Shown piece after piece: positions 36,742 to 46,040 of a DNA stretch of 64,000 nt (within the stretch, counting starts at the first letter, position 1; every line of letters starts with the position of its first letter). The translations under genes and the position numbers were made by a program. The DNA lies in NCBI RefSeq assembly GCF_018449725.1, contig NZ_JAAVVC010000024.1:1-64000 (forward strand). Direction: 5' to 3'. The notes under the pieces are model-generated. The model made no database searches and had not been told where the DNA came from. It saw nothing but the letters and a program-made list of their open reading frames with translations. The DNA is from Pseudomonas sp. dw_612. GTDB lineage: Bacteria > Pseudomonadota > Gammaproteobacteria > Pseudomonadales > Pseudomonadaceae.

Positions 36742-39576
36742 TCAGGCCTTGTCGCGAGCCAGCAGCGGCTTGAGGTAGAAGCCGGTGTGAGACTGCTTCA
36801 TCTCCGACACTTCTTCCGGCGTACCGACGGCAATGATCTGCCCACCTTTAGAACCGCCTTCCGGTCCAAGATCCACCAACCAGTCGGCAGTCTTGATCAC
36901 GTCCAGGTTGTGCTCGATCACCACCACGGTGTTGCCGTGGTCGCGCAGGCGATGCAGCACATCGAGCAATTGCTGGATATCCGCGAAGTGCAGGCCGGTG
37001 GTCGGCTCATCGAGGATGTACAGGGTCTTGCCGGTATCACGCTTGGACAGCTCACGGGACAGTTTCACCCGTTGGGCTTCACCGCCGGACAGCGTGGTCG
37101 CGGACTGGCCAAGCTTGATGTACGACAGGCCGACATCCATCAGCGTCTGGAGCTTGCGCGCCAAGGCCGGAACGGCGTCGAAGAACACTCGCGCTTCTTC
37201 GATCGTCATCTCGAGGGTTTCGTGGATGTTCTTGCCCTTGTACTTGATCTCCAGGGTTTCACGGTTGTAACGCTTGCTCTTGCATACGTCGCACGGGACA
37301 TAGATGTCCGGCAGAAAGTGCATTTCTACCTTGATCAAGCCATCGCCCTGACACGCTTCGCAGCGTCCGCCCTTCACGTTGAAGGAGAAACGCCCCGGGC
37401 CGTAACCACGGGAGCGAGACTCAGGCACGCCGGCGAACAGTTCGCGGATCGGCGTGAACAGCCCGGTGTAAGTCGCCGGGTTGGAACGCGGCGTGCGACC
37501 GATCGGGCTCTGGTCAATGTCCACAACCTTGTCCAGATGCTCCAGGCCCTTGATGCTGTCGTGCGCGGCTGCTTCAAGTGTCGTGGCGCCATTGAGTGCC
37601 GTGGCGCTCAACGGGAACAGGGTGTTGTTGATGAGCGTCGACTTGCCTGAGCCCGACACGCCGGTCACGCAGGTCAGCAGGCCCAGCGGGATTTCCAGAT
37701 CGACATTGCGCAAGTTGTTGCCGCGAGCACCCTTGAGCGACAGGGTCATCTTCTTGTTGCGCGGCGTACGTTTGGCCGGCACGGCAATCTTCACGCGGCC
37801 CGACAGGTACTTGCCGGTCAGCGAGTCCGGGTGCGCCATGACTTCGGCCGGCGTGCCTTCCGCAACGATATGTCCGCCGTGTATACCGGCACCAGGGCCG
37901 ATATCCACGACGTAATCGGCCAGACGAATCGCATCTTCGTCGTGCTCGACCACAATCACCGTGTTGCCAATGTCGCGCAGGTGCTTGAGGGTGCCAAGCA
38001 AACGGTCATTGTCCCGCTGGTGCAAGCCGATCGACGGTTCATCGAGGATGTACAGAACGCCCACCAGGCCCGCACCGATCTGGCTGGCCAGGCGAATCCG
38101 CTGGGCCTCACCGCCGGACAAGGTGTCGGCACTGCGATCCAGCGACAAGTAGTCGAGACCGACGTTAACCAGGAACTGCAGACGCTCGCGGATTTCCTTG
38201 AGAATCTTGTCGGCAATTTCGCCGCGACGGCCGGTCAGCTTCAACACGCCGAAGTATTCGCAAGCATCGCCAATCGGCAGATTGGTCACCGCCGGCAACG
38301 TTTTCTCGCCCACCCAGACGTGCCGCGCTTCGCGACGCAGGCGCGTGCCACGGCAGTCCGGGCAAGGCTGGGTGCTGAGGAATTTCGCCAGTTCTTCGCG
38401 CACCGAGGCGGACTCGGTTTCGCGGTAGCGGCGTTCCAGGTTCGGCACGATGCCTTCGAACGGGTGCGAACGTTTGACGATGTCGCCCCGGTCGTTCAGG
38501 TACTTGAAGTCGACGTTCTGCGAACCGCTGCCGTGCAGGATGAATTTCTGCTGATCGGCCGGCAGGTCGTTGAACGGCACTTCCAGGCTGAACTTGTAAT
38601 GGGACGCCAACGACCCGAGCATCTGGAAGTAATAAACGTTACGCCTGTCCCAGCCGCGTATCGCGCCTTCGGCCAGGGTCAGTTCGCCGTTTACCAATCG
38701 CTTGATGTCGAAGAACTGTTTAACGCCCAGGCCATCGCACGTCGGGCAGGCGCCGGCCGGGTTGTTGAAGGAGAACAGCTTGGGTTCCAGCTCGCTGATC
38801 GCGTGGCCGCAGATCGGGCAGGCAAAGCGGGCGGAGAAGATGATTTCTTCACCGGGCTCGTCGTCCATCGGCGCCACCAGCGCAATACCGTCCGCCAGTT
38901 TCAGCGCGGTTTCGAAGGATTCGGCCAGGCGCTGTTGCAGGTCGGCGCGAACCTTGAAGCGGTCGACCACCACATCGATCGAATGCTTCTTCTGTTTATC
39001 CAGCTTCGGCAACTCGTCCAGCTCGCAGAGCCGGCCGTTGACCCGCGCACGCACAAAACCCTGGGCGCGCAGTTCTTCGAAGACCGACAGGTGCTCGCCT
39101 TTACGCTCGCGAATCACCGGGGCCAGCAGCATCAACTTGCTGCCTTCCGGTTGCGCCATGACCAAATCGACCATCTGGCTAACGGTCTGGGCTTCCAGCG
39201 GAATGTCGTGATCCGGGCAGCGCGGAATACCGACGCGAGCGTAAAGCAGACGCAGGTAGTCGTAGATTTCGGTGATGGTACCGACCGTCGAGCGCGGGTT
39301 ATGCGAGGTCGACTTCTGTTCGATGGAGATCGCTGGCGACAGGCCTTCGATGGTGTCGACGTCAGGCTTTTCCATCATCGACAGGAATTGCCGGGCGTAG
39401 GCCGACAGCGATTCGACATAGCGGCGCTGGCCTTCGGCGTACAGCGTGTCGAAGGCCAGGGAAGACTTGCCGGACCCGGACAGGCCGGTGATGACGATCA
39501 GTTTGTCCCGTGGCAGGGTCAGGTCGATGTTCTTCAGGTTGTGGGTTCGGGCCCCACGAATCAGGATCTTGTCCAA
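36742..39576 (-). CDS. uvrA: Excinuclease ABC subunit A
   Basis: UvrA is the damage-sensing ATPase of nucleotide excision repair. The 944-residue protein has two ABC modules: Walker A GLSGSGKSS near the N-terminus and GVSGSGKST in the second half, each with LSGGEAQR signatures. The zinc modules are CPICGHAISELEPKLFSFNNPAGACPTCDGLG and CEACQGDGLIK...VPCDVCKSKRY. I chose the TTG at 39576 (LDKILIRGARTHNLKNIDL), which gives the family length; the upstream GTG/ATG extension of 24 residues is not family-like. I saw no clear LexA box (CTG-N10-CAG) upstream. Confidence 0.96.
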   Translation of the reverse strand: MDKILIRGARTHNLKNIDLTLPRDKLIVITGLSGSGKSSLAFDTLYAEGQRRYVESLSAYARQFLSMMEKPDVDTIEGLSPAISIEQKSTSHNPRSTVGTITEIYDYLRLLYARVGIPRCPDHDIPLEAQTVSQMVDLVMAQPEGSKLMLLAPVIRERKGEHLSVFEELRAQGFVRARVNGRLCELDELPKLDKQKKHSIDVVVDRFKVRADLQQRLAESFETALKLADGIALVAPMDDEPGEEIIFSARFACPICGHAISELEPKLFSFNNPAGACPTCDGLGVKQFFDIKRLVNGELTLAEGAIRGWDRRNVYYFQMLGSLASHYKFSLEVPFNDLPADQQKFILHGSGSQNVDFKYLNDRGDIVKRSHPFEGIVPNLERRYRETESASVREELAKFLSTQPCPDCRGTRLRREARHVWVGEKTLPAVTNLPIGDACEYFGVLKLTGRRGEIADKILKEIRERLQFLVNVGLDYLSLDRSADTLSGGEAQRIRLASQIGAGLVGVLYILDEPSIGLHQRDNDRLLGTLKHLRDIGNTVIVVEHDEDAIRLADYVVDIGPGAGIHGGHIVAEGTPAEVMAHPDSLTGKYLSGRVKIAVPAKRTPRNKKMTLSLKGARGNNLRNVDLEIPLGLLTCVTGVSGSGKSTLINNTLFPLSATALNGATTLEAAAHDSIKGLEHLDKVVDIDQSPIGRTPRSNPATYTGLFTPIRELFAGVPESRSRGYGPGRFSFNVKGGRCEACQGDGLIKVEMHFLPDIYVPCDVCKSKRYNRETLEIKYKGKNIHETLEMTIEEARVFFDAVPALARKLQTLMDVGLSYIKLGQSATTLSGGEAQRVKLSRELSKRDTGKTLYILDEPTTGLHFADIQQLLDVLHRLRDHGNTVVVIEHNLDVIKTADWLVDLGPEGGSKGGQIIAVGTPEEVSEMKQSHTGFYLKPLLARDKA

Positions 39577-39767
39577 AGTGGCCTCGCTCGGCGGGCGTCG
39601 AAAACGTAGGAGTATACGGCCAAATACTGGATGGATGCACACTATCAAATGCAGGGGGCACAGGCTTACATGAAGACTGCGTCATCTATCCGCGTCATAG
39701 CGTCGCGATATACCCCGTCAATCGATGGGACTGGTAGAATCGCCGCCGGTTCACATGAGGTTTTTCC

Positions 39768-41165
39768 ATGCACGATCCCCACAGCGAACGCATGAGTGGC
39801 AGTGAGACCCGCGCAGCAAGCGGTCTGGCCCTGGTGTTCGCCTTCCGTATGCTTGGCATGTTCATGGTGTTGCCGGTACTGGCGACCTACGGCATGGATC
39901 TGGCGGGAGCGACCCCGGCCCTTATCGGGCTGGCGATTGGCGCTTACGGCCTGACCCAGGCGCTTTTTCAGATTCCGTTCGGCTTCATTTCCGACCGTAT
40001 CGGCCGGCGCCCGGTGATTTACCTGGGGCTGATCGTGTTCGCCCTCGGCAGCCTGCTGGCGGCCAATGCCGATTCGATCTGGGGCGTGATTGCCGGACGC
40101 GTCCTGCAAGGTGCCGGGGCGATTTCCGCGGCGGTCATGGCGTTGTTGTCGGACCTGACCCGCGAGCAACATCGGACCAAAGCCATGGCCATGATCGGCA
40201 TGACGATCGGTCTGTCGTTCGCGGTTGCCATGGTAGTAGGGCCGCTGCTGACCCGCGCCTTCGGCTTGTCCGGTTTATTCCTTGCCACCGGCGGCATGGC
40301 GCTGTTCGGCATCGTGATCGTGATGTTCATGGTGCCGCGCGCCACCGGCCCGTTGCAGCACCGCGAATCCGGTGTGGCACGCCAGGCGCTGATCCCGACG
40401 CTCAAGCACCCGGATCTGCTGCGCCTGGATTTGGGCATTTTTGTGTTACATGCGATGTTGATGTCGAGCTTCGTCGCATTGCCCCTGGCCCTGGTCGAAA
40501 AAGCCGGGCTGCCCAAAGAGCAGCACTGGTGGGTCTACCTGACCGCGCTGCTGATTTCCTTCTTCGCCATGATCCCGTTCATCATCTATGGCGAGAAGCG
40601 ACGCAAAATGAAACGAGTTTTGTTGGGCGCCGTCGCGACGCTGATGCTCACTGAGCTATTCTTCTGGCAGTTCGGCGACAGCTTGCGGGCTCTGGTGATC
40701 GGGACGGTGGTGTTCTTTACCGCGTTCAATCTGCTGGAAGCTTCGCTGCCGTCGCTGATCAGCAAGGTGTCACCGGCAGGCGGCAAAGGCACGGCGATGG
40801 GGGTTTATTCCACCAGCCAGTTCCTGGGTTCGGCGCTTGGTGGCATCCTCGGCGGCTGGCTTTTCCAGCATGGCGGTTTGTCGGTTGTGTTCCTTGGATG
40901 CGCCGGCCTGGCTGCACTTTGGCTAGCCTTTGCTGTTACCATGCGCGAACCTCCCTACGTGACGAGCCTGCGCTTGCCGTTGTCGGCCGAGGCGATCCGC
41001 GAAGCGGGTCTGGTCGAGCGCCTGAAGGCCGTTGTAGGGGTAACAGATGCGGTAGTCGTCGCAGACGAAGCGGCGATTTACATCAAATTGGACACAGAAC
41101 TATTGGATCGCACCACCCTCGAGCGCCTGGTGAACAACCCGCCCGAGGCAGCGTGCGTAGCCTAG
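39768..41165 (+). CDS. MFS transporter with C-terminal YAM-like domain (YajR-type)
   Basis: This 465-residue membrane transporter has about 12 hydrophobic segments up to residue about 395. Motif A is DRIGRRPVIY between TM2 and TM3. The last 65 residues (about 400-465, LRLPLSAEAIREAGLVERLKAVVGVTDAVVVADEAAIYIKLD) are hydrophilic and read as a small ferredoxin-like domain. E. coli YajR has this YAM layout. The substrate is unknown. It is divergent from uvrA and 9 bases upstream of ssb, with which it is probably cotranscribed. Confidence 0.88.
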   Translation: MHDPHSERMSGSETRAASGLALVFAFRMLGMFMVLPVLATYGMDLAGATPALIGLAIGAYGLTQALFQIPFGFISDRIGRRPVIYLGLIVFALGSLLAANADSIWGVIAGRVLQGAGAISAAVMALLSDLTREQHRTKAMAMIGMTIGLSFAVAMVVGPLLTRAFGLSGLFLATGGMALFGIVIVMFMVPRATGPLQHRESGVARQALIPTLKHPDLLRLDLGIFVLHAMLMSSFVALPLALVEKAGLPKEQHWWVYLTALLISFFAMIPFIIYGEKRRKMKRVLLGAVATLMLTELFFWQFGDSLRALVIGTVVFFTAFNLLEASLPSLISKVSPAGGKGTAMGVYSTSQFLGSALGGILGGWLFQHGGLSVVFLGCAGLAALWLAFAVTMREPPYVTSLRLPLSAEAIREAGLVERLKAVVGVTDAVVVADEAAIYIKLDTELLDRTTLERLVNNPPEAACVA

Positions 41166-41174
41166 GAGAACGTT

Positions 41175-41705
41175 ATGGCCCGTGGGGTTAACAAAGTCAT
41201 ATTGGTCGGTACTTGCGGCCAGGATCCCGAAGTTCGCTACTTGCCTAACGGTAACGCCGTGACCAACCTGAGTCTGGCGACCAGCGAACAATGGACCGAC
41301 AAGCAAACCGGTCAGAAGGTCGAGAAGACCGAATGGCACCGTGTTTCGATGTTCGGCAAGGTTGCGGAAATCGCCGGCGAATACTTGCGTAAAGGTTCGC
41401 AGGTCTACATCGAAGGCAAGCTGCAAACCCGCGAGTGGGAAAAAGACGGTATCAAGCGTTACACCACTGAAATCGTGGTCGACATGCAAGGCACCATGCA
41501 ACTGCTCGGCGGCCGTCCACAACAGGGCGACCAACAAGGCGGGGGCAATAACTACCAGCAGTCCGCTCCGACCCCACGTCAGCAGCAGGCTCCGCGTCCG
41601 CAGCAGTCGGCACCGCAGCAGTCGCGCCAGGCTCCGCCTCCACAGCAGGCCGCGCCGCAACCGGCTCCGGATTTCGACAGCTTTGATGACGATATCCCGT
41701 TCTGA
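41175..41705 (+). CDS. ssb: Single-stranded DNA-binding protein
   Basis: SSB coats ssDNA in replication, repair and recombination. The 176-residue protein has an OB fold (about 1-110, MARGVNKVILVGTCGQDPEVRYLPNGNAVTNLSLATSE). A Gln/Pro-rich low-complexity linker (about 113-163) follows, then the conserved acidic tip DFDSFDDDIPF that recruits partner proteins. ssb next to uvrA is an old gammaproteobacterial arrangement. It is followed by a strong terminator. Confidence 0.96.
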   Translation: MARGVNKVILVGTCGQDPEVRYLPNGNAVTNLSLATSEQWTDKQTGQKVEKTEWHRVSMFGKVAEIAGEYLRKGSQVYIEGKLQTREWEKDGIKRYTTEIVVDMQGTMQLLGGRPQQGDQQGGGNNYQQSAPTPRQQQAPRPQQSAPQQSRQAPPPQQAAPQPAPDFDSFDDDIPF

Positions 41706-41731
41706 TTTGTAGCTTCTCAGAATCGTAAACA

Positions 41732-41767
41732 AAAAAAGCGAAGCCATTAACCTGGCTTCGCTTTTTT
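41732..41767. terminator. Bidirectional terminator between ssb and the OsmC-YcaO gene
   Basis: AAAAAAGCGAAGCC (41732-41745), loop ATTAACCT, GGCTTCGCTTTTTT (41754-41767). It sits between convergent genes and can serve both strands. Confidence 0.92.
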
Positions 41768-41778
41768 GTTGGCGCTGT

Positions 41779-43983
41779 TTATCGGGTTAAAGCAGCCACA
41801 TTGGCCCGTGCCGAGTGCAGTTTCTTGTAGCTCTCGATCAACCGCAGGTGCCGGTCAAGGCCTTCCAATTTCAAGCTGGTCGGCGCCAAGCCATGGAAGT
41901 GCACGCTGCCGTCCACCGAACCAATCGCTGCATCCGTGCGCTCGTTGCCAAACATCCGGCGGAAATTGGCTTCGTAGTCTTCCAGTTCCAGGTCTTCGTC
42001 CAGTTTCATCTCCAGCACCACATTGACCGCCTGGTAGAACAAACCGCGCTCAACCGTGTTGTCGTTGTACTGCAGGAACATTTCCACCGCTTCTTTCGCC
42101 TCTTCATATTGCTGCAAGGCGAGGTAAATCAGCAGCTTCAGCTCCAGGATGGTCAGCTGACCCCACGCCGTATTGTCATCAAATTCGATGCCGATCAACG
42201 AGGTGATGTCGGTGTAGTCGTCCAGCTCACTTTCCACCAGACGCTCAACCAGCGCTTTCAGTTCGTCTTCGTCCAGGCGATGCAGGTTCAGGATGTCGGC
42301 GCGGAAGAACAGTGCCTTGTTGGTGTTATCCCAGATCAGATCGTCCGCGGGATAGATTTCCGAATAGTCCGGCACCAGGATGCGGCAGGCCTTCGCGCCG
42401 ATGTGCTCGTAAACGGCCATGTACACTTCTTTGCCCATGCCTTCGAGAATGCCGAACAAGGTCGCGGCTTCCTCGGCGTTCGAGTTTTCACCCTGGCCGG
42501 AGAAGTCCCACTCGACGAATTCGTAATCCGATTTGGAGCTGAAGAAGCGCCACGACACCACGCCGCTGGAGTCGATGAAGTGCTCGACGAAGTTGTTCGG
42601 CTCGGTCACCGCATGGCCTTCAAACGTCGGCTGGGGCAGGTCGTTGAGGCCTTCGAAACTACGGCCCTGCAGCAATTCGGTGAGGCTGCGTTCAAGCGCC
42701 ACTTCCAGGCTCGGGTGCGCGCCGAACGAGGCGAACACACCACCGGTACGCGGGTTCATCAACGTGACGCACATCACCGGGAATTCACCGCCCAGGGACG
42801 CATCCTTCACCAACACCGGGAAGCCTTGTTCTTCCAGCGCCTGAATCCCGGCGAGGATCCCGGGGTACTTCGCCAGTACTTCGGCGGGCACGTCCGGCAG
42901 TGCAAATTCGCCTTCGATGATTTCGCGTTTGACCGCGCGCTCGAAGATCTCCGACAGGCACTGGACCTGGGCTTCTTCCAGCGTGTTACCGGCGCTCATG
43001 CCGTTGCTCAGGAACAGGTTTTCGATCAGGTTGGACGGGAAATACACCACTTCGCCGTCCGACTGGCGCACGAACGGCAGCGAGCAGATGCCGCGTTCTT
43101 CATTGCCCGAGTTGGTGTCGATCAGGTGGGAACCACGCAACTCGCCGTCGCGGTTGTAAACCTTCAGGCAGTACGCGTCGAGAATTTCAGTCGGCAGCTC
43201 ATCCTTGCGGCCAGGCTTGAACCAGCGTTCGTCCGGGTAATGCACAAACGGCGCGTTGGCGATGTCTTCGCCCCAGAACTGGTCGTTATAGAAGAAGTTG
43301 CAGTTGAGTCGCTCGATAAATTCGCCCAATGCCGACGCCAGTGCACCTTCTTTGGTCGCGCCCTTGCCATTGGTGAAACACATCGGCGAGTGCGCGTCGC
43401 GGATGTGCAGCGACCACACGTTGGGCACGATATTGCGCCACGAAGCGATTTCAATCTTCATGCCCAGGTCCGCCAGAATGGCCGACATGTTGGCGATAGT
43501 CTGCTCCAGCGGCAGGTCCTTGCCGGCAATAAAAGTGCTCGCCTCTGAACTGGAAGCAGGCATCAGCAACGCCTGGGCATCGGCGTCGAGGTTGTCTACT
43601 TCTTCGATTACAAACTCAGGCCCGGCTTGCACCACTTTCTTCACGGTGCAGCGGTCGATGGAACGCAGGATGCCCTGGCGATCCTTGTCGGAAATGTCCG
43701 CAGGCAGTTCGACCTGGATCTTGAAAATCTGGTTGTAGCGGTTTTCCGGATCAACAATGTTGTTCTGCGACAGGCGGATGTTTTCGGTGGGAATGCTGCG
43801 AGTGTCGCAGTACAACTTCACGAAATAAGCCGCGCACAACGCCGACGAAGCCAGGAAGTAATCGAACGGACCCGGTGCCGAGCCATCGCCCTTGTAGCGG
43901 ATAGGTTGATCGGCCACCACCGTGAAGTCGTCGAACTTGGCTTCAAGTCGAAGGTTGTCGAGAAAGTTGACCTTGATTTCCAT
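41779..43983 (-). CDS. OsmC / YcaO domain fusion protein
   Basis: A 734-residue fusion. Residues about 1-140 are OsmC-like, with APGPFDYFLASSALCAAYF (C50) and a second cysteine C112 in SIDRCTVKKV, the usual OsmC peroxidatic pair. Residues about 160-734 are a YcaO domain, including RDAHSPMCFTNGKGATKEGALASALGEFIERLNCNF and the C-terminal helical part. YcaO proteins activate amide backbones with ATP; E. coli YcaO aids RimO methylthiolation of S12. The ATG is at 43983. It lies 134 bases downstream of the yjfC-like gene on the same strand, so membership of that operon is uncertain. Substrate unknown. Confidence 0.9.
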   Translation of the reverse strand: MEIKVNFLDNLRLEAKFDDFTVVADQPIRYKGDGSAPGPFDYFLASSALCAAYFVKLYCDTRSIPTENIRLSQNNIVDPENRYNQIFKIQVELPADISDKDRQGILRSIDRCTVKKVVQAGPEFVIEEVDNLDADAQALLMPASSSEASTFIAGKDLPLEQTIANMSAILADLGMKIEIASWRNIVPNVWSLHIRDAHSPMCFTNGKGATKEGALASALGEFIERLNCNFFYNDQFWGEDIANAPFVHYPDERWFKPGRKDELPTEILDAYCLKVYNRDGELRGSHLIDTNSGNEERGICSLPFVRQSDGEVVYFPSNLIENLFLSNGMSAGNTLEEAQVQCLSEIFERAVKREIIEGEFALPDVPAEVLAKYPGILAGIQALEEQGFPVLVKDASLGGEFPVMCVTLMNPRTGGVFASFGAHPSLEVALERSLTELLQGRSFEGLNDLPQPTFEGHAVTEPNNFVEHFIDSSGVVSWRFFSSKSDYEFVEWDFSGQGENSNAEEAATLFGILEGMGKEVYMAVYEHIGAKACRILVPDYSEIYPADDLIWDNTNKALFFRADILNLHRLDEDELKALVERLVESELDDYTDITSLIGIEFDDNTAWGQLTILELKLLIYLALQQYEEAKEAVEMFLQYNDNTVERGLFYQAVNVVLEMKLDEDLELEDYEANFRRMFGNERTDAAIGSVDGSVHFHGLAPTSLKLEGLDRHLRLIESYKKLHSARANVAALTR

Positions 43984-44117
43984 GGGGGATTACCAGAATA
44001 ACGGCAGACGAATTGGCCGCCATTATCCGGCTTTTCAGCCGTATGTCTTGTCCGCAACCTGGTTTACACCCGTTTAACCCTAAAGCCCGATGCACGGCAC
44101 CAGGCCTTTTTTGCAGG

Positions 44118-45275
44118 TCAATCCAGAATCAGGTGCGGCAAAAACCGGCTCGAATCCTTGGTGATCAAGCTGTTGTCTTCCCGCACGCCGATGCCGGCCG
44201 CCTGGTCGCCAATCACCCACGAGCCCACCAGTGTGAAGCTGTCGCCAAACCGGGGCAGGGGGGCAAATTCCTGAAGGATAAACGGCGCATCCGTGTAGGG
44301 CCCGTCCTCTTTCACGATCAGACCGTCGGCGGTTTGCAGCTCGATGTTGGCGCCTTCCCGGGAGAAGTAGGGCTTGCGCCCCCAGCCTTTCGGCACGGCT
44401 TTACTCGGGTCGGTGTCCACGTGTGCCGCCAGCAGGTTCGGATGACCTTTGTTGAATTCCCACAGCAGCGGCAGGATGCCTTTGTTGGAGATGATCGATT
44501 TCCAGGCCGGTTCGAAAAACTGCGTATCGCTCTGGGCGATCGCCGCGCCAAATGGCTCGTGGAAGATGAACTCCCAGGCATGCAACTTGAACAGGTGCGC
44601 AATCCATCGATCCTCCAGATCGACGAAACGTCCGTCGCTGGTCAGGCCGATGTCTTCGAGGTCGATGTGCCGCGATTCGATGCCGACCTTTTCCGCGATC
44701 AGCCGCAGATAGTCGGTGGTGCCTTTGTCTTCGACCGAGTCTTTCATCGAGGCGAAGTAGAACGGTTTCGTGAGTTGCAACTGGGCAAAGGCCTGGTGCA
44801 GCTTGGTGTCGATGCTGTTGAACTGGTCGGCATGCTTGGGCAGCAGACCGCGTTCGATGCATTGCTCCAACCAGCCCCACTGAAACGCCGCCGCTTCATA
44901 CAAGCTGGTCGGCGTGTCGTAGTTGAGTTCCAGCAACTTGGCCGGTCCAGTGCCGTTGTAGGAGAAATCCATGCGCCCATACAGGTGCGGATGGCCTTCG
45001 AGCCATGAAGTGCGGACCAGGTCGAAGAACGGCGCGGGGATGCTCAGGCGCTCCAGCAATTCCTCGCTCTGCACCACGCGGGCCACCAGGTCCATGCACA
45101 TGTGATGAAGCTCGGTGGTCGGGTCTTCCAGATCGTTTTCGATCTGCTTGAGCGTGAATTGGTAATACGCGCTCTCGTCCCAATAAGGTTCGTCGTCGAT
45201 GGTGTGGAACAGAAAGCCGAGACTTTCGGCGGTCTGTTTCCAGTCATGACGCTCGGCGCAGAGGATTTTCTTCAT
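44118..45275 (-). CDS. yjfC: Glutathionylspermidine synthetase-like ATP-grasp enzyme (YjfC/YgiC family)
   Basis: A 385-residue ATP-grasp protein resembling only the synthetase half of glutathionylspermidine synthetase. The N-terminal amidase of the E. coli bifunctional enzyme (about 620 residues) is absent. Recognisable stretches are DFSYNGTGPAKLLELNYDTPTSLYEAA, LWEFNKGHPNLLAAH and GWGRKPYFSREGANIEL. The family forms an amide bond with ATP, but paralogues of this type are not shown to make glutathionylspermidine. It starts 13 bases after the DUF1190 lipoprotein gene, a fixed partner in yjf and ygi operons. Substrate unknown. Confidence 0.88.
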   Translation of the reverse strand: MKKILCAERHDWKQTAESLGFLFHTIDDEPYWDESAYYQFTLKQIENDLEDPTTELHHMCMDLVARVVQSEELLERLSIPAPFFDLVRTSWLEGHPHLYGRMDFSYNGTGPAKLLELNYDTPTSLYEAAAFQWGWLEQCIERGLLPKHADQFNSIDTKLHQAFAQLQLTKPFYFASMKDSVEDKGTTDYLRLIAEKVGIESRHIDLEDIGLTSDGRFVDLEDRWIAHLFKLHAWEFIFHEPFGAAIAQSDTQFFEPAWKSIISNKGILPLLWEFNKGHPNLLAAHVDTDPSKAVPKGWGRKPYFSREGANIELQTADGLIVKEDGPYTDAPFILQEFAPLPRFGDSFTLVGSWVIGDQAAGIGVREDNSLITKDSSRFLPHLILD

Positions 45276-45287
45276 GGCCCTGTTTCC

Positions 45288-46019
45288 TTAGCTGCTCGAA
45301 CCGCCAGAACTCTTGCTCGATCCGCCCCAGCCGCTGCGAGCGCTGGCCTGGCTGCCGAAGCCGCCACGGGAAGTGGACGATGCAACGGACACCGACTTGC
45401 TGCGGGCGAGGGTGTCGGTGTAATTGCTACTGCTGCCGTACCGCGCCTGATTGGAGCGATTGAAGGTCGAACCGCTGGAGACCCGCTGGCTGAGCGTCGA
45501 GTTCGAGTAGCTGCCGCGATCGTCGCGGTAGCGATAGACCGGTTCGGAGTAGTAACTGCTGCGGTTGCCGCTCAGCATGTTGCCGATCAACAGCCCCGTC
45601 AGCAGGCTGCTGCCGGAAAATCCAGAATCACCGATGGCGCTCGCTTCCGACGCGGGCAGTTTGGCCTTGGCCGCGTCCACTTCGGATTGCGTCACTTCGC
45701 CATCGGCGTTCAGTTCGAAACCGCCGAGCTTGGGGATGAACTTGCCGGCGGAATCCTGTTGGCACCAGTCGGCGACAAAGTCGGCATCGCAATCGGCCTG
45801 GTTGTCGTACACCGGCGCAATGCTTCGATGCTGGACCATGGCCTTCATGTAGGCGTCGGAACAGACGTCGACCGGCAGCTTCTCATCGGCGCACTGCTGC
45901 ACGGACTGGAAGTTGTACTTCTTGTGTATCTCGTAGGTTTTTTCCGTCGGCCCGCAGCCTGAGATCGCCATGGCGACCGACGCGGCCAGGGAGAGCTGAA
46001 CGTACTTGCTTCGTTTCAT
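45288..46019 (-). CDS. yjfM: DUF1190 lipoprotein (YjfM/YgiB family)
   Basis: A 243-residue secreted lipoprotein. The signal ends in the lipobox AISGC (mature Cys about residue 22). A cysteine-bearing globular part follows (about 35-105, SVQQCADEKLPVDVCSDAYM, DCDADFVADWCQQ). From about residue 150 onward it is Ser/Gly/Arg/Tyr rich and low complexity, ending WGGSSKSSGGSSS. I chose the ATG at 46019 with GGAG upstream; a GTG directly before it adds one residue. Unknown function. The tail could be a flexible linker or a modification target. Confidence 0.85.
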   Translation of the reverse strand: MKRSKYVQLSLAASVAMAISGCGPTEKTYEIHKKYNFQSVQQCADEKLPVDVCSDAYMKAMVQHRSIAPVYDNQADCDADFVADWCQQDSAGKFIPKLGGFELNADGEVTQSEVDAAKAKLPASEASAIGDSGFSGSSLLTGLLIGNMLSGNRSSYYSEPVYRYRDDRGSYSNSTLSQRVSSGSTFNRSNQARYGSSSNYTDTLARSKSVSVASSTSRGGFGSQASARSGWGGSSKSSGGSSS

Positions 46020-46040
46020 CACAATCTCCGTTGCGCGCGA

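Noticed and set aside
37831..39609. A 592-codon open frame antisense to uvrA
   Set aside because: The Arg/Gln-rich translation has no family features and lies wholly inside uvrA.
39735..39740. TAGAAT followed by CGCCGCCGG upstream of the MFS gene as a promoter
   Set aside because: The -10 and discriminator look good but no acceptable -35 lies 16-18 bases upstream, so I did not list it as a feature.
39577..39767. SOS box between uvrA and the MFS gene
   Set aside because: I found no CTG-N10-CAG palindrome by eye in this divergent region.
41815..43548. A 577-codon open frame antisense to the OsmC-YcaO gene
   Set aside because: The opposite strand encodes a clear OsmC-YcaO protein; the antisense product is Phe/Gln/His rich without motifs.
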